In this document: piece by piece, positions 39,967 to 50,753 of the stretch
Numbering within the stretch: position 1 is the stretch's first letter
How the letters are laid out: the number at the start of each line of letters is the position of its first letter
Assembly: GCF_023634655.1 (NCBI RefSeq)
Contig: NZ_JAMKMS010000013.1
Coordinates: forward strand, 62,001 to 126,000
DNA from: Vibrio methylphosphonaticus
Lineage (GTDB): Bacteria > Pseudomonadota > Gammaproteobacteria > Enterobacterales > Vibrionaceae
Reading direction: 5' to 3'
Length of the DNA stretch: 64,000 bases
Notes under the pieces: model-generated
The model's database searches: none
Told to the model about the DNA's origin: nothing
What the model saw: only the letters and a program-made list of their open reading frames with translations
Position numbers and translations under genes: made by a program

Positions 39967-39969
39967 AAA

Positions 39970-41058
39970 TTAGTTATGCTCTGCTAGCGCCGCTAGTTGG
40001 TCTGCCTGATGCTCGGTTAGCACCGGATCAACCAAAGACTGTAAATCGCCTTCCATAATTTCAGACAGTCGATAAAGCGTCAGTGTAATACGGTGATCCG
40101 ACACTCGGCCTTGTGGGTAGTTGTAAGTACGAATACGGTCACTGCGATCACCAGAACCTAATAGATTGCGGCGAGTATCTGAGACTTCAGCAGCACGTTT
40201 CGCTTCTTCAGCCTGCGTAATACGGGCAGCCAAAACGGCCATCGCTTTTGCTTTGTTCTTATGTTGTGAACGCTCGTCCTGGCATTCGACTACTGTGCCT
40301 GTTGGCAAGTGAGTAATACGAATAGCAGAATCGGTCGTGTTGACGTGCTGACCACCCGCGCCTGAAGCTCGGAAGGTATCGATTTTCAAATCCGCCGCTT
40401 TAATTTCAGGGATCTCAGCTTCTGGAACTTCCGCCATCACCGCAACCGTACACGCAGAGGTATGAACACGACCTTGTGATTCTGTTGCTGGAACACGCTG
40501 CACACGGTGGCCGCCTGATTCAAACTTAAGGACGCCGTAAGCACCGTCGCCGGTCACTTTTGCGATCATTTCTTTAAAGCCACCTTGCTCAGAGATATTT
40601 GAGCTCATGACCTCGATACGCCAACCTTTCTTTTCAGCATAACGGCTGTACATACGAAATAAGTCACCGGCAAAAATACCTGCTTCATCACCACCCGCGC
40701 CCGCGCGGATTTCCAAGAAACAGTTACGATCATCATTTGGATCTTTAGGAAGAAGCAGGACTTGTAGCTCTTCTGTCAAACGCTCAATCGTTGCTTTAGA
40801 TTCTGAGATTTCGTCTTGCGCCATTTCACGCATCTCTTCATCGTCTTCCTTCGCCATCTCTTCCGCGGCAACAAGATCATCTTGCGCTTGCTGGAAAGCT
40901 TGGAAACACTGGGTCACTTCTTCTAGCTGAGAATACTCTTTTGATAACGCTCGGAACTTGTTCTGATCGCCAATCACGTCAGGGTCGCCAAGCAGGTGTT
41001 GAACTTCTTCGTAACGTTCAACCAGAGTTTCCAATTTCATTAGGATGGAGGCTTTCAT
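39970..41058 (-). CDS. prfA: peptide chain release factor 1
   Basis: 362 residues, exact RF1 length, starting [19 protein letters not shown]. The GGQ peptidyl-hydrolysis motif is in [15 protein letters not shown], and [15 protein letters not shown] is the conserved domain-2 segment. RF1 terminates translation at UAA and UAG. The start could also be the ATG six codons on. It sits between hemA and prmC. Confidence 0.97.
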   Translation of the reverse strand: MKASILMKLETLVERYEEVQHLLGDPDVIGDQNKFRALSKEYSQLEEVTQCFQAFQQAQDDLVAAEEMAKEDDEEMREMAQDEISESKATIERLTEELQVLLLPKDPNDDRNCFLEIRAGAGGDEAGIFAGDLFRMYSRYAEKKGWRIEVMSSNISEQGGFKEMIAKVTGDGAYGVLKFESGGHRVQRVPATESQGRVHTSACTVAVMAEVPEAEIPEIKAADLKIDTFRASGAGGQHVNTTDSAIRITHLPTGTVVECQDERSQHKNKAKAMAVLAARITQAEEAKRAAEVSDTRRNLLGSGDRSDRIRTYNYPQGRVSDHRITLTLYRLSEIMEGDLQSLVDPVLTEHQADQLAALAEHN

Positions 41059-41085
41059 AATTGCAGTCTTATCTCAGAATATGGC

Positions 41086-42345
41086 TTATTTAGCTTGGTC
41101 TAATCCCAAACTTTGTCTAATAACCGTCAGCTTAGCAGGATCACCCTGCTCTGCGGCATCTTGCAGCGCCTTAGTTGGCGCATGAATAAGCTTGTTGGTT
41201 AATTTATTACTGAGCTCTAGCAACACTTTCTCCGGATCGGTTCCTGTGGCTAGCGCTTGTAAACTTTTTGATAATAGATCTTGGCGAGTATCATTCGCTT
41301 GTTTACGAAACTCTCGAATACTGTCCACCGCTTGCAAAGAACGCATCCAAGTCATAAACAAGGCACTTTCTTCGCTAACGATGGCTTCCGCTTGAATCGC
41401 CTCAACTTTACGCTGCTCAATATTGCCATCAACAATGGATTGCAAATCATCAACGGTATAAAGGTAAGCATCGTTGAGCTCACCTACTTGTGACTCTATG
41501 TCACGTGGAACGGCAATATCAATCAATAGCATTGGCTGGTAACGACGTTGCTTAATGGCGGTTTCTACCATGCCTTTACCGATGATAGGTAGAGGGCTCG
41601 CCGTCGAGCTAATCACGATATCCGCTTTCGGTAATACGTCAGGGATCTCGTTGAGAGCGATGACTTGGGCACCAAACTGGGAAGCCAAAACCTCGGCACG
41701 TTCCTTCGTCCGGTTTGCCACAATCATGTGTTGGCACCCGTGCCCTTGCAAATGCTTCGCTACGAGCTCAATGGTTTCACCAGCACCGACCAGTAACACA
41801 ACTGAGTCGGCGATAGTTTCAAAAATTTGCCTTGCCAAAGTACACGCCGCGTACGCAACCGATACGGCACTGCTGCCAATTTCAGTTTCTGTACGAACAC
41901 GTTTTGCTACCGAGAACACTTTTTGAAACAGTCTTTCAACATTGCCATCAACCGCTGCGTGCTTTCGAGCATCGGCATAAGCCTGCTTCACTTGTCCGAG
42001 TATTTGCGGCTCACCTAAAACTAAGGAGTCTAACCCACACGACACTCGCATTAGGTGCCTAATGGCGGCCTGCTCTTCATGTACATAAAGCGAAGGCTTT
42101 AATTCTTCCGCCGCCACTCCATGAAACTTAATCAGCCAATCAATGAGTTGCGTTTTCCCGAAACTGCCGGTGTCACAATAAATTTCCGTACGGTTACACG
42201 TAGATAAAATTACTGAGCCATTAACCTTGGTATTTTCTTTTAGCTCTTTCAGGGCTCTATCGAGTTTTTCGGGCGGAAACGCCACCTTCTCTCTAAGATC
42301 CACTGACGCTGTATTATGGTTGATACCAATGGTAAGCAATGACAT
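41086..42345 (-). CDS. hemA: glutamyl-tRNA reductase
   Basis: 419 residues from the ATG at 42345 ([20 protein letters not shown]); the frame extends three codons upstream. Catalytic Cys in [12 protein letters not shown] and the NADPH-binding region [18 protein letters not shown]. HemA reduces Glu-tRNA to glutamate-1-semialdehyde, the first committed step of heme biosynthesis. It is first in the operon and divergent from lolB. Confidence 0.97.
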   Translation of the reverse strand: MSLLTIGINHNTASVDLREKVAFPPEKLDRALKELKENTKVNGSVILSTCNRTEIYCDTGSFGKTQLIDWLIKFHGVAAEELKPSLYVHEEQAAIRHLMRVSCGLDSLVLGEPQILGQVKQAYADARKHAAVDGNVERLFQKVFSVAKRVRTETEIGSSAVSVAYAACTLARQIFETIADSVVLLVGAGETIELVAKHLQGHGCQHMIVANRTKERAEVLASQFGAQVIALNEIPDVLPKADIVISSTASPLPIIGKGMVETAIKQRRYQPMLLIDIAVPRDIESQVGELNDAYLYTVDDLQSIVDGNIEQRKVEAIQAEAIVSEESALFMTWMRSLQAVDSIREFRKQANDTRQDLLSKSLQALATGTDPEKVLLELSNKLTNKLIHAPTKALQDAAEQGDPAKLTVIRQSLGLDQAK

Positions 42346-42509
42346 GTAACGCAAATTCTCTGATACGGATTTGACAAATAGGTGCGAATTTTACTTGATG
42401 GCAGGCGTTAATGAAAGGCTAACACCAATTTGTTTTCCTGAGTTTGTGGGTTTGATGCTATAGTCTTTCAATATTGTATTGAATTTGCACAATAAACCAT
42501 CAAATTAAG

Positions 42510-43139
42510 ATGTTTCCTATGCTCAAACTCTCTCGCCAATTTTTTTATACCTTTATCGCCCTTTATCTCATTGGGTGTAGCTCATTGCCGCCAGAACCCG
42601 AAAGTGTTGAATGGAAAGCGCATCAGTCTCAGCTCACCAACCTAACGCAATATACTGCGATTGGTAAACTTGGTTACGTCTCCCCTGAACAACGTCAAAC
42701 GCTCAATTTCCAGTGGACACACTCCCCTAATTTCACTCAAGTTAGGCTCACCACGTTTTTAGGGCAAACCGTATTAAATCTGACCACCACACCTAACGGT
42801 GCATTCATTGAAACCTATGATGGTCAGAAGTTAAGTGGTAAGGACGTGAACCAACTCATCTATCAACTTGTTGGTTTAGATATCCCCATTGAACAACTGC
42901 AAGATTGGCTGATTGGTCTACCCTCGACTGCAGATAGTTACGCTCTCAATCCACTCAATACTGTGGGTCATTTAACTAAAAAGCTGCAAAATAAACTGTG
43001 GCGTTTAGATTATGAAGCTTACCAAAGCTATACGCTATCGGAATCGACACAAACACTTCCCATGCCAACTCGAATGCAACTGGAACAAGGCGATACCAAA
43101 CTCAAACTTGTCGTTGCAAAATGGACAATCAAACAATGA
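42510..43139 (+). CDS. lolB: outer-membrane lipoprotein receptor LolB
   Basis: 209 residues with a lipoprotein signal peptide ([16 protein letters not shown], lipid-modified Cys). Mature marks: [47 protein letters not shown]. LolB takes lipoproteins from LolA and inserts them in the outer membrane. A second in-frame ATG three codons on is possible. It overlaps ispE by an ATGA junction if the latter begins at 43136. Confidence 0.93.
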   Translation: MFPMLKLSRQFFYTFIALYLIGCSSLPPEPESVEWKAHQSQLTNLTQYTAIGKLGYVSPEQRQTLNFQWTHSPNFTQVRLTTFLGQTVLNLTTTPNGAFIETYDGQKLSGKDVNQLIYQLVGLDIPIEQLQDWLIGLPSTADSYALNPLNTVGHLTKKLQNKLWRLDYEAYQSYTLSESTQTLPMPTRMQLEQGDTKLKLVVAKWTIKQ

Positions 43140-44026
43140 CCACAACCCTTCCGCTAATCAATTCTGCCACCTTATGGCCAAGTCCTGCAAAACTGAATCT
43201 GTTTCTATACATTACGGGTAGGCAAGCAAACGGATACCACGAACTGCAAACCCTGTTCCAGTTTATCGACCTCTGTGATGAACTGGAAATCACCGTTAAC
43301 GACTCAGGGCGAATCACGCTATCCCCCGATATTGAAGGGGTAAAAACGGAAGATAATCTCATATGGAAAGCGGCAACATCGCTTCAAGATGCTACTCGTT
43401 GTCCATTAGGTGCGCATATTCAGCTTAAGAAAATCCTCCCTATGGGGGGCGGTATTGGCGGCGGTTCGTCCAATGCTGCAACCGCGCTCGTTGCGCTCAA
43501 TTTCTTATGGCAAACCCATTGTTCGACAGATGAACTCGCCAAACTCGGACTTGCATTAGGCGCTGACGTCCCCGTTTTTGTTCGTGGATTTTCCGCTTTT
43601 GCTGAAGGTGTCGGCGAAAAACTGTCTCCTGCCACCCCAAAAGAGCAATGGTATTTAGTCGTTAAACCAGAAGTGAGCATCGCGACTGTCGATATTTTCA
43701 CTCACCCTGAATTAACTCGAAACACGCCAAAACGAGACTTATCAACGCTTTTGGACTCAGTTTACGAAAACGATTGCGAAAAAATTGTGCGAATGCTGTA
43801 CCCAGAGGTTGATAAGCAACTTTCTTGGCTGCTACAATACGCGCCGTCGAGATTGACGGGAACCGGATCATGCCTCTTTGCTGAATTTGACAGCAAGGAT
43901 AGCGCAGAGAAAGTTTTTCACCACCTTCCTGACAATGTCTCCGCTTTTGTAGCGAAAGGGTGCAACCGCTCCCCTTTATTAGAGACCTTGGCTAAATACC
44001 AATTAGCCCAAACACAATCTGTTTAA
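43136..44026 (+). CDS. ispE: 4-diphosphocytidyl-2-C-methyl-D-erythritol kinase
   Basis: 296 residues. GHMP-kinase fold: [26 protein letters not shown] at the start, Gly-rich ATP loop [18 protein letters not shown], and [12 protein letters not shown] near the end. IspE phosphorylates CDP-ME in the non-mevalonate isoprenoid pathway. The ATG at 43136 overlaps the lolB TGA (ATGA), suggesting translational coupling; an ATG at 43121 in the same frame is the alternative. Confidence 0.95.
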   Translation: MTTTLPLINSATLWPSPAKLNLFLYITGRQANGYHELQTLFQFIDLCDELEITVNDSGRITLSPDIEGVKTEDNLIWKAATSLQDATRCPLGAHIQLKKILPMGGGIGGGSSNAATALVALNFLWQTHCSTDELAKLGLALGADVPVFVRGFSAFAEGVGEKLSPATPKEQWYLVVKPEVSIATVDIFTHPELTRNTPKRDLSTLLDSVYENDCEKIVRMLYPEVDKQLSWLLQYAPSRLTGTGSCLFAEFDSKDSAEKVFHHLPDNVSAFVAKGCNRSPLLETLAKYQLAQTQSV

Positions 44027-44053
44027 ACTGGACGCAACCCTGAGGTTTCCACC

Positions 44054-45004
44054 GTGCCTGATATGAAGCTATTTGCTGGTAACGCTACACCTGAACTAGC
44101 CCAACGTATTGCTGATCGTCTATACATCTCTCTTGGAGATGCTACTGTTGACCGTTTCTCTGACGGCGAAGTCGCTGTTCAAATCAATGAAAACGTTCGT
44201 GGTAGTGATGTATTCATCATTCAATCAACTTGTGCGCCAACTAACGACAACCTAATGGAGTTAGTGGTAATGATTGATGCAATGCGCCGCGCTTCAGCAG
44301 GCCGTATTACTGCTGTAATTCCTTACTTTGGTTACGCTCGTCAAGATCGTCGTGTACGCTCTGCTCGTGTGCCAATTACTGCAAAAGTTGTTGCTGATTT
44401 CCTTTCTAACGTTGGCGTTGACCGCGTTCTTACTATCGACCTACACGCTGAGCAAATCCAAGGCTTCTTCGATGTACCTGTAGATAACATCTTTGGTACA
44501 CCAGTATTGCTTGAAGACATGGCTAACCGTGGTCTAGAAGATCCAGTGGTTGTTTCTCCGGATCTTGGTGGTGTTGTACGCGCTCGCGCTACTGCTAAAG
44601 CACTAGGCGACATCGACATTGCTATCGTAGACAAACGTCGTCCACGTGCGAACGTGTCTGAAGTAATGAACCTTATCGGTGATGTTGAAGGTCGTGACTG
44701 TGTTATCGTTGATGACATGATCGATACTGGCGGTACTTTGTGTAAAGCTGCTGAAGCGCTAAAAGAACGTGGTGCAAAACGTGTATTCGCTTACGCAACA
44801 CACGCGGTATTCTCTGGCAACGCAGCGAAAAACATCAAGAACTCTGTACTTGACCAAGTGATCGTCACTGACTCAATTACACTGACTAAAGAAATGGCTG
44901 CTACAGGCAAAGTTCACCAGTTAACATTGTCTTCAATGCTGGCTGAGGCAATTCGCCGTATTAGCAACGAAGAGTCTATCTCTGCGATGTTCAGCTCTAA
45001 GTAA
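44054..45004 (+). CDS. prs: ribose-phosphate pyrophosphokinase
   Basis: 316 residues with the conserved GTG start ([14 protein letters not shown]), as in E. coli. PRPP-binding loop [15 protein letters not shown] and catalytic segment [14 protein letters not shown]. Prs makes PRPP for purine, pyrimidine, histidine, tryptophan and NAD synthesis. A terminator follows. Confidence 0.97.
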   Translation: MPDMKLFAGNATPELAQRIADRLYISLGDATVDRFSDGEVAVQINENVRGSDVFIIQSTCAPTNDNLMELVVMIDAMRRASAGRITAVIPYFGYARQDRRVRSARVPITAKVVADFLSNVGVDRVLTIDLHAEQIQGFFDVPVDNIFGTPVLLEDMANRGLEDPVVVSPDLGGVVRARATAKALGDIDIAIVDKRRPRANVSEVMNLIGDVEGRDCVIVDDMIDTGGTLCKAAEALKERGAKRVFAYATHAVFSGNAAKNIKNSVLDQVIVTDSITLTKEMAATGKVHQLTLSSMLAEAIRRISNEESISAMFSSK

Positions 45005-45018
45005 GACTGTAACGTATT

Positions 45019-45052
45019 TTAAAAAACCACTTCCTAGGAAGTGGTTTTTTTG
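45019..45052 (+). terminator. terminator after prs
   Basis: Stem AAAACCACTTCC / GGAAGTGGTTTT with a short AT loop, followed by seven T residues. Confidence 0.85.
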
Positions 45053-45124
45053 TATTCAAGTTTTGTGTCCACCGTTAGTGTGCTATCATACCGCGCTTTT
45101 TGATATTCAAGAGAGATCGGTCCG

Positions 45125-45715
45125 TTGACTCAGCAGATAAAGTTACTTGTAGGCCTAGCCAACCCAGGTCCTGAATACGCGAGAACGCGTCACAATGCAG
45201 GAGCATGGGTGGTCGAAGAGCTTGCTCGTATCCATAACATCACATTAAAGAATGAACCAAAATTCTTTGGCCTAACTGGCAGAATACAAGCTAACGGCAG
45301 TGATCTTAGGGTATTGGTTCCGACAACATTTATGAACTTATCGGGTAAAGCTATAGCGGCTTTAGCTAAGTTCTACCAAATTCAACCTGAAGAAATCATG
45401 GTCGCTCATGATGAGCTAGACTTACCTCCAGGTGTTGCCAAGTTCAAAAAGGGTGGTGGTCATGGTGGTCATAATGGCCTTAAAGACACCATCAGTAAAT
45501 TAAGCAACAATAAAGATTTCTATCGTCTTAGGATTGGCATTGGTCATCCAGGACACAGAGACAAAGTCGCAGGCTATGTACTCGGTAAAGCGCCAGCAAA
45601 AGAGCAAGAATGCCTTGATGCTGTCGTCGACGAATCCGTACGCAGTCTCGATATCTTACTGAAAGATGGCCTGCCAAAAGCACAAAATCGCTTACACACG
45701 TTCAAAGCTGAATAA
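45125..45715 (+). CDS. pth: peptidyl-tRNA hydrolase
   Basis: 196 residues with a TTG start ([14 protein letters not shown]). The active-site His is in [17 protein letters not shown]; other marks are [12 protein letters not shown] and [12 protein letters not shown]. Pth releases peptides from prematurely dropped peptidyl-tRNA. It lies 10 bp before ychF, an arrangement shared with E. coli and many other bacteria. Confidence 0.96.
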   Translation: MTQQIKLLVGLANPGPEYARTRHNAGAWVVEELARIHNITLKNEPKFFGLTGRIQANGSDLRVLVPTTFMNLSGKAIAALAKFYQIQPEEIMVAHDELDLPPGVAKFKKGGGHGGHNGLKDTISKLSNNKDFYRLRIGIGHPGHRDKVAGYVLGKAPAKEQECLDAVVDESVRSLDILLKDGLPKAQNRLHTFKAE

Positions 45716-45725
45716 GGTTACAATC

Positions 45726-46817
45726 ATGGGTTTTAAATGTGGCATCGTTGGATTGCCAAACGTTGGCAAATCAACTCTGTTCAACGCACTAACAAAAGCA
45801 GGAATTGAAGCAGCAAACTTCCCGTTCTGTACTATCGAACCAAACACTGGCATCGTTCCTGTTCCAGACTTGCGTCTAGACGCACTGTCGAAAATTGTGA
45901 ATCCGCAAAAGATTTTGCCGACAACAATGGAATTCGTTGACATCGCCGGACTTGTAGCTGGTGCTTCTAAAGGTGAAGGTTTAGGTAACAAATTCCTAGC
46001 TAACATCCGCGAAACTGATGCGATTGGTCATGTTGTTCGTTGTTTTGAAAACGACAACATTGTGCACGTTGCTGGTAAAGTATCGCCAATTGAAGATATT
46101 GAAGTGATCAACTTAGAGTTGGCTCTTGCTGATTTGGACAGTTGTGAGCGTGCAATACAGCGCAATGCTAAAAAAGCAAAAGGCGGCGACAAAGACGCTA
46201 AATTTGAAATCACAGTATTGGAAAAACTGCTACCGACTCTAACTGAAGGTGGCATGGCTCGTACCGTTGAACTCGCTAAGGAAGAACACGCAGCAATTGG
46301 CTACTTGAACTTCCTTACGCTTAAACCAACCATGTACATTGCCAACGTTAACGAAGACGGTTTTGACGATAACCCGTATCTTGATGCGGTTCGTGAATTC
46401 GCTGCCAATGAAAATAACGTTGTTGTTGCGGTTTGTGCTGCAATTGAATCCGAGCTATCTGAACTTGACGATGAAGATCGTGAAGAGTTCCTTGCAGACA
46501 TGGGAATCGAAGAGCCGGGCTTAAACCGTGTAATTCGTTCTGGTTATGACCTGCTTGCCCTGCAAACTTACTTTACTGCTGGCGTTAAAGAAGTCCGTGC
46601 GTGGACGATTCCAATTGGCGCGACCGCTCCACAGTCTGCAGGTAAAATCCACACGGATTTTGAAAAAGGCTTCATTCGAGCAGAAGTGGTTGGTTATAGC
46701 GACTTTATCGAATTTAATGGCGAATCGGGTGCCAAAGACGCAGGTAAATGGCGTCTAGAAGGTAAAGATTACATCGTAAAAGATGGCGATGTGATTCACT
46801 TTAGATTCAACGTCTAA
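45726..46817 (+). CDS. ychF: OBG-type ribosome-binding P-loop ATPase/GTPase YchF
   Basis: 363 residues from the ATG at 45726 ([20 protein letters not shown]); the frame extends upstream into pth but this is the family start. G1 loop [10 protein letters not shown]3-like [17 protein letters not shown], and a C-terminal TGS domain (about 278-360). YchF (EngD) binds ATP rather than GTP and associates with ribosomes. A terminator follows. Confidence 0.97.
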   Translation: MGFKCGIVGLPNVGKSTLFNALTKAGIEAANFPFCTIEPNTGIVPVPDLRLDALSKIVNPQKILPTTMEFVDIAGLVAGASKGEGLGNKFLANIRETDAIGHVVRCFENDNIVHVAGKVSPIEDIEVINLELALADLDSCERAIQRNAKKAKGGDKDAKFEITVLEKLLPTLTEGGMARTVELAKEEHAAIGYLNFLTLKPTMYIANVNEDGFDDNPYLDAVREFAANENNVVVAVCAAIESELSELDDEDREEFLADMGIEEPGLNRVIRSGYDLLALQTYFTAGVKEVRAWTIPIGATAPQSAGKIHTDFEKGFIRAEVVGYSDFIEFNGESGAKDAGKWRLEGKDYIVKDGDVIHFRFNV

Positions 46818-46841
46818 CAAAACAAACTTTGTTTTGTTTAA

Positions 46842-46868
46842 GAAGCCAGCTCTCGCTGGCTTTTTTTG
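46842..46868 (+). terminator. terminator after ychF
   Basis: Stem AGCCAGC / GCTGGC(T) with a TCTC loop and a run of seven T residues. Confidence 0.85.
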
Positions 46869-47025
46869 TTTTTACTCTCTCGAATAAACATCGTGTATTG
46901 AAGCTAAAGGCTATAGCTAGTATCAAGTGACTGGTATTTTAGTAACAGTTTTTGATCACAAACAGCGCTATTTGTTTAAAAAAAACCCGAACGGCACTTT
47001 TTGGCTAATTTCTTCAAAAAAAAAG

Positions 47026-47054
47026 TTGACGCATTTGTCTCAACTACGCATAAT
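47026..47054 (+). promoter_or_regulatory. tRNA operon promoter (sigma-70, GC-rich discriminator)
   Basis: TTGACG, 17-bp spacer, CATAAT, followed by GCGCCCCG at the start site. A strong -35/-10 pair with a GC-rich discriminator is typical of stable-RNA promoters under stringent control. It lies about 60 bp before the first tRNA. Confidence 0.8.
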
Positions 47055-47113
47055 GCGCCCCGTTCTCAGCGATAAGGCAACTTACCGGAGAGAGCGTCAA
47101 TTTAGAAAAAAAT

Positions 47114-47190
47114 GGCTACTTAGCTCAGCTGGTTAGAGCACATCACTCATAATGATGGGGTCGCAGGTTCAAATCCCGCAGTAGCCACCA
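47114..47190 (+). tRNA. tRNA-Met (elongator, CAT), copy 1
   Basis: 77 nt, GGCTACTTAGCTCAG to GTAGCCACCA, CCA encoded. Acceptor GGCTACT pairs with AGTAGCC. The anticodon loop CTCATAA gives CAT. The first acceptor pair G-C rules out the initiator type. Confidence 0.93.
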
Positions 47191-47222
47191 TTTCTAAATT
47201 CGCTTTTAAATAAGCACAAAAT

Positions 47223-47307
47223 GCGGTCGTGGCGGAATTGGTAGACGCACCAGATTTAGGTTCTGGCGCCGAGAGGTGTGAGAGTTCAAGTCTCTCCGAC
47301 CGCACCA
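47223..47307 (+). tRNA. tRNA-Leu (anticodon TAG), copy 1
   Basis: 85 nt with a long variable arm, GCGGTCGTGGCGGAATTGG to CCGCACCA. Anticodon stem CCAGA/TCTGG with loop TTTAGGT gives TAG. Three copies of this tRNA occur in the array. Confidence 0.95.
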
Positions 47308-47369
47308 TTCTTTAGAAATAAAGAATCAAGTTTGATGACTTTGAGTTTGAAGTACTCTAAACATCCTGT

Positions 47370-47444
47370 TGGGCTATCGCCAAGCGGTAAGGCACTGGCT
47401 TTTGATGCCAGCATTCCCTGGTTCGAATCCAGGTAGCCCAGCCA
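47370..47444 (+). tRNA. tRNA-Gln (anticodon TTG), copy 1
   Basis: 75 nt, TGGGCTATCGCCAAGCGG to AGCCCAGCCA. Anticodon loop TTTTGAT gives TTG. Confidence 0.95.
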
Positions 47445-47530
47445 AAATTTCGTTTTATTGAAAGACATTTTTGTTAAATTCGGTAGAACTAGAGATAAGT
47501 TTGTATTATATTGTCTCGCTTGCAAAACAT

Positions 47531-47607
47531 GGCTACTTAGCTCAGCTGGTTAGAGCACATCACTCATAATGATGGGGTCGCAGGTTCAAATCCCGCAGTA
47601 GCCACCA
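47531..47607 (+). tRNA. tRNA-Met (elongator, CAT), copy 2
   Basis: 77 nt, identical to the copy at 47114-47190 through the CCA. Confidence 0.93.
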
Positions 47608-47608
47608 T

Positions 47609-47688
47609 ACAACGTTATTAAGACTTACCAATGTCTTCTTAACTATATATTCTTCTCTAAGTGTTTACTTAGGTTGAAAAGCTTTGCT
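47609..47688 (+). repeat. 80-bp spacer repeat before tRNA-Leu copy 2
   Basis: Nearly identical (three substitutions) to 47918-47997. Both precede a tRNA-Leu(TAG), marking a segmental duplication inside the array. Confidence 0.9.
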
Positions 47689-47773
47689 GCGGTCGTGGCG
47701 GAATTGGTAGACGCACCAGATTTAGGTTCTGGCGCCGAGAGGTGTGAGAGTTCAAGTCTCTCCGACCGCACCA
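47689..47773 (+). tRNA. tRNA-Leu (anticodon TAG), copy 2
   Basis: 85 nt, same sequence as the copy at 47223-47307. Confidence 0.95.
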
Positions 47774-47840
47774 TTATTTCTTAATGTGTTATTTACTTAA
47801 CTCAATTAAGAACGTGTGATTGACACTAAAACAATCCTGT

Positions 47841-47915
47841 TGGGCTATCGCCAAGCGGTAAGGCACTGGCTTTTGATGCCAGCATTCCCTGGTTCGAATC
47901 CAGGTAGCCCAGCCA
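47841..47915 (+). tRNA. tRNA-Gln (anticodon TTG), copy 2
   Basis: 75 nt, same sequence as the copy at 47370-47444. Confidence 0.95.
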
Positions 47916-47917
47916 TT

Positions 47918-47997
47918 ACAACGTTATTGAGATTTACCAATGTCTTCTTAACTATATATTCTCCTCTAAGTGTTTACTTAGGTTGAAAAGCTTTGCT
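47918..47997 (+). repeat. 80-bp spacer repeat before tRNA-Leu copy 3
   Basis: The second copy of the spacer at 47609-47688; three base differences. Confidence 0.9.
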
Positions 47998-48082
47998 GCG
48001 GTCGTGGCGGAATTGGTAGACGCACCAGATTTAGGTTCTGGCGCCGAGAGGTGTGAGAGTTCAAGTCTCTCCGACCGCACCA
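47998..48082 (+). tRNA. tRNA-Leu (anticodon TAG), copy 3
   Basis: 85 nt, same sequence as the other two Leu copies. Last tRNA of the array, followed by a terminator. Confidence 0.95.
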
Positions 48083-48090
48083 TCATTAAG

Positions 48091-48119
48091 AAAGCTCGTC
48101 ATATGACGGGCTTTTTTTG
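48091..48119 (+). terminator. terminator of the tRNA array
   Basis: AAAGCTCGTCAT / ATGACGGGCTTT stem with one G-T pair and no loop spacer beyond the centre, followed by seven T residues. Confidence 0.8.
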
Positions 48120-48266
48120 TTTTAACTTTCCCAATCACTCTCTTTCCCAAAAAGTAACAAACAGACTAAAGCTTTGCTATCCCTCACAAAAATCACACTT
48201 TCCCCTATCCTCTTAAATACCCTTACAACACTCTAGAGATATCCTATCACCCACCTAAGTACTCTC

Positions 48267-49292
48267 ATGCCCCACGCCTCCATTTCGCTATGTATTGGAC
48301 AATATAGTGACGACTCTTATTCTGGGTTTAACCATATTGATTTTAATTTAGAAACCATGGCACTCACGTCGCAACATAACGTGTCTGACATTGAAAACCC
48401 TTCTTATCTTGCGCGCACCGATGGCGGCTGGTATGCCATCTCAGAACTGTCTGAGCAAGATGGTGCCGCATTGTACTTTTTAAACGATAAGTTTGAGACG
48501 ATCAGCACCCAACCTCTTAAAGGCGATCATCCATGCCATGTCGCTATTTCTGACTGTCATACTCACTTAGGCGTCGCGCACTACGGGTCAGGTAGCTTTG
48601 AGGTGTACACGTTAGCGCCGAGTGGGGAAATCCACCAGCGGCAGGCTCTGGTTCAAAATGAGGGAAAAGGGCATCACTCGGTTCGACAATTGGCCTCGCA
48701 TGGTCATCAAATAGTATTCGTGCCTCAGTCTAATCAAGTCATGACGGTAGATCTTGGATTGGATACGCTGAATTTTTATCGCCTCAACGCCGTGCATTTT
48801 GCTCAACAGCAGTCCCTTCAACTTCCTGCCGGCTGTGGCCCTAGACATGCTGTTTTCCGCCGCGATGGCCAGATCGGCTATATTCTATGCGAACTTGATG
48901 AAACACTTAGAACCATTGAAAGACAGAACAATGGGAAGTGGCAACAAATACGCTCCCAACCTGCATTCCCAAAGCACAGTAAAGGGGAAGCGGCTAGTGC
49001 TATCAAGCTCTCTAGCGACCAACGCTATGTCTATCTATCAGGAAGGCACCAATCCATCATTAGTTGGTTTGATATCACCACGCCAAACTCGCCCTGTTAT
49101 CAAGGATTCGTTAAAACTGAAGGCCGCTTCCCCAGAGATATCACCCTATCAAAAGATGGTCATTGGTTAGTCGTGGCAAACCAACACTCAGATAACCTTG
49201 TCCTCTTTACTTTGGATAAAAAAACAGGCCAGCCAACGTTAGCAAAAATAATGCTAACCTTGCCTAAGCCCGTTTGTGTAGTATTTGACTAG
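48267..49292 (+). CDS. lactonase-family beta-propeller protein
   Basis: 341 residues. It has the lactonase pattern of the YbhE/Pgl group: IENPSYLARTDGGWYAISE, DHPCHVAISDCHTHLGVAHYGSGSFEVY, CGPRHAVFRRDGQIGYILCELDETL, and FPRDITLSKDGHWLVVANQHSDNLVLF near the end. Such seven-bladed propellers include 6-phosphogluconolactonase of the pentose phosphate pathway, but others act on different lactones, so the substrate is open. No signal peptide. It converges on ubiF, 43 bp apart. Confidence 0.85.
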   Translation: MPHASISLCIGQYSDDSYSGFNHIDFNLETMALTSQHNVSDIENPSYLARTDGGWYAISELSEQDGAALYFLNDKFETISTQPLKGDHPCHVAISDCHTHLGVAHYGSGSFEVYTLAPSGEIHQRQALVQNEGKGHHSVRQLASHGHQIVFVPQSNQVMTVDLGLDTLNFYRLNAVHFAQQQSLQLPAGCGPRHAVFRRDGQIGYILCELDETLRTIERQNNGKWQQIRSQPAFPKHSKGEAASAIKLSSDQRYVYLSGRHQSIISWFDITTPNSPCYQGFVKTEGRFPRDITLSKDGHWLVVANQHSDNLVLFTLDKKTGQPTLAKIMLTLPKPVCVVFD

Positions 49293-49335
49293 CGCTGACT
49301 ACATAACGTCGGCGCAATCCTATCATTCAGGTCTT

Positions 49336-50490
49336 TTATTTCAGCCCCATGGCATAACGCAAGATTTGCGTTTTAATGGGGCCGGAATGTTCAGCCAACT
49401 TTAATATGGCATTACGTGCCACCTGCACAGGGCTCAAGGTGTTACTAAATCCTTTATAAAAGACATCCATACCCGTTTGCATTAGTAAGTTGTCAGGACG
49501 GCGATGAACCTCATAACGGCGTAATATCCCCTCTATGGACGCGTTGTCACTGGAGAGCTGTAATAACGAGCTAACATCTTTAAAACCAAGATTAACGCCC
49601 TGCCCGGCTAATGGATTAATGGTATGCGCAGCGTCCCCGACTAAAATACATCGATGCTTAGAGTACTGTTGGGCATGACGTCGAGTAAGCGGAAATGAGC
49701 CATGTGCCAATACTCGTACCTGTCCTAACTCTGCCGGAAAGCTGTGCTGAATTTCGTTCTCCAACTGCTTAAATGTCATGGCTTTTAGTTGCTTGATGCG
49801 TTTCGGTGCGTCATACCACACCAGCGAGCCTTGGTGTCCACAAAGCGGCAGAAATGATCGAGGCCCTGACGGTGTAAACCATTGCCAAGTTATATCTTGC
49901 TGAGGTAATTCGGTTTCCACATTAATCAACATGCACTCTTGTCGGTAATCCCAAGCCGTGACACCAATACCAGCCGCTTGACGAACCTTTGAGTTAGCCC
50001 CATCGGCACCAACCACAAACAAGGTTTGTAATTGTCTACCAGACTCTAAGGTCAGCGTATTACCTTGTGGGTCAAGAGCAATATTGGCCACCCCGTCTGA
50101 ATCAATAACCGTCAAATTCTCATAGTGAGAAAATTGCGCCCACAATCCCAATTGGATGACTCTATTTTCAACAATATACCCCAATTGCTCTGCCCCTAAC
50201 GTATCCGCGTTAAAGCGAAGGCGACAAGATTCCGCCTCCCAGGTCTCTAAACGCGCGTAAGGACAAATTCGCATAGCGGCAATGTCATCCCATGCACCGA
50301 GCGCTTCTAAGAGCTCAATAGAATGAGGGGAAATAGCAGACACTCTCAAATCCATCGGTTGCGAAAGATCAAATGGCTTAGGCTCAAACTTTTCAACGAC
50401 AGCGACGGTACGTCCTTGCTTTGCAAAACCAATAGCGACGGCTGCGCCGACCATTCCACCACCAACGACTACGATTTCAAACTGTTCCAT
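49336..50490 (-). CDS. ubiF: ubiquinone biosynthesis flavin hydroxylase UbiF
   Basis: 384 residues. FAD/NAD fold with VVVGGGMVGAAVAIGFAKQG at the N-terminus, the middle GADGANSKVR motif, and the second FAD motif LVGDAAHTINPLAGQGVNLGF. This is the UbiF/UbiH/VisC class; the location between the Met/Leu/Gln tRNA array and miaB, as in E. coli, favours UbiF, which hydroxylates demethoxyubiquinone at C6. Exact regiospecificity is inferred from position and resemblance. Confidence 0.88.
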   Translation of the reverse strand: MEQFEIVVVGGGMVGAAVAIGFAKQGRTVAVVEKFEPKPFDLSQPMDLRVSAISPHSIELLEALGAWDDIAAMRICPYARLETWEAESCRLRFNADTLGAEQLGYIVENRVIQLGLWAQFSHYENLTVIDSDGVANIALDPQGNTLTLESGRQLQTLFVVGADGANSKVRQAAGIGVTAWDYRQECMLINVETELPQQDITWQWFTPSGPRSFLPLCGHQGSLVWYDAPKRIKQLKAMTFKQLENEIQHSFPAELGQVRVLAHGSFPLTRRHAQQYSKHRCILVGDAAHTINPLAGQGVNLGFKDVSSLLQLSSDNASIEGILRRYEVHRRPDNLLMQTGMDVFYKGFSNTLSPVQVARNAILKLAEHSGPIKTQILRYAMGLK

Positions 50491-50753
50491 TGTTCCATTG
50501 CTACCCTGAATTTTACGTATTTTTATTGTACTTATGGAACCTATAAAGGGCGAGCAATTTTCATCAAATTTCCTTACACATTAAGAGGCTACTTTCTCTT
50601 CACAGCTTTGGTGCCATAAGCGCTCAAAGAGTTTTTGCCCTACCACTAGTCAGGCGGTTTTTAAAGCAGTACAATACGCCGCTTACCGCCGTGATGGCGG
50701 CTATAATTTGAACAATAGTTCTACGGAATTTAAATAACTGACGAGCGAAAGTG

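Noticed and set aside
46927..47136. Plus-strand frame starting MTGILVTVFDHKQ
   Set aside because: It starts between the ychF terminator and the tRNA promoter, has no ribosome binding site, and ends inside tRNA-Met.
47286..47525. Minus-strand frame reading ...GYLDSNQGMLASKASALPLGDSP
   Set aside because: Antisense translation of tRNA-Gln copy 1.
47114..48082. Integration hotspot or prophage att site at the tRNA array
   Set aside because: No integrase and no duplicated tRNA 3' end outside the array; repeats are whole tRNAs and spacers.
47983..48216. Open frame reading ...VAELVDAPDLGSGAERCESSSLSD
   Set aside because: It is the translation of a tRNA-Leu gene, a well-known false protein; the DNA folds as a tRNA.
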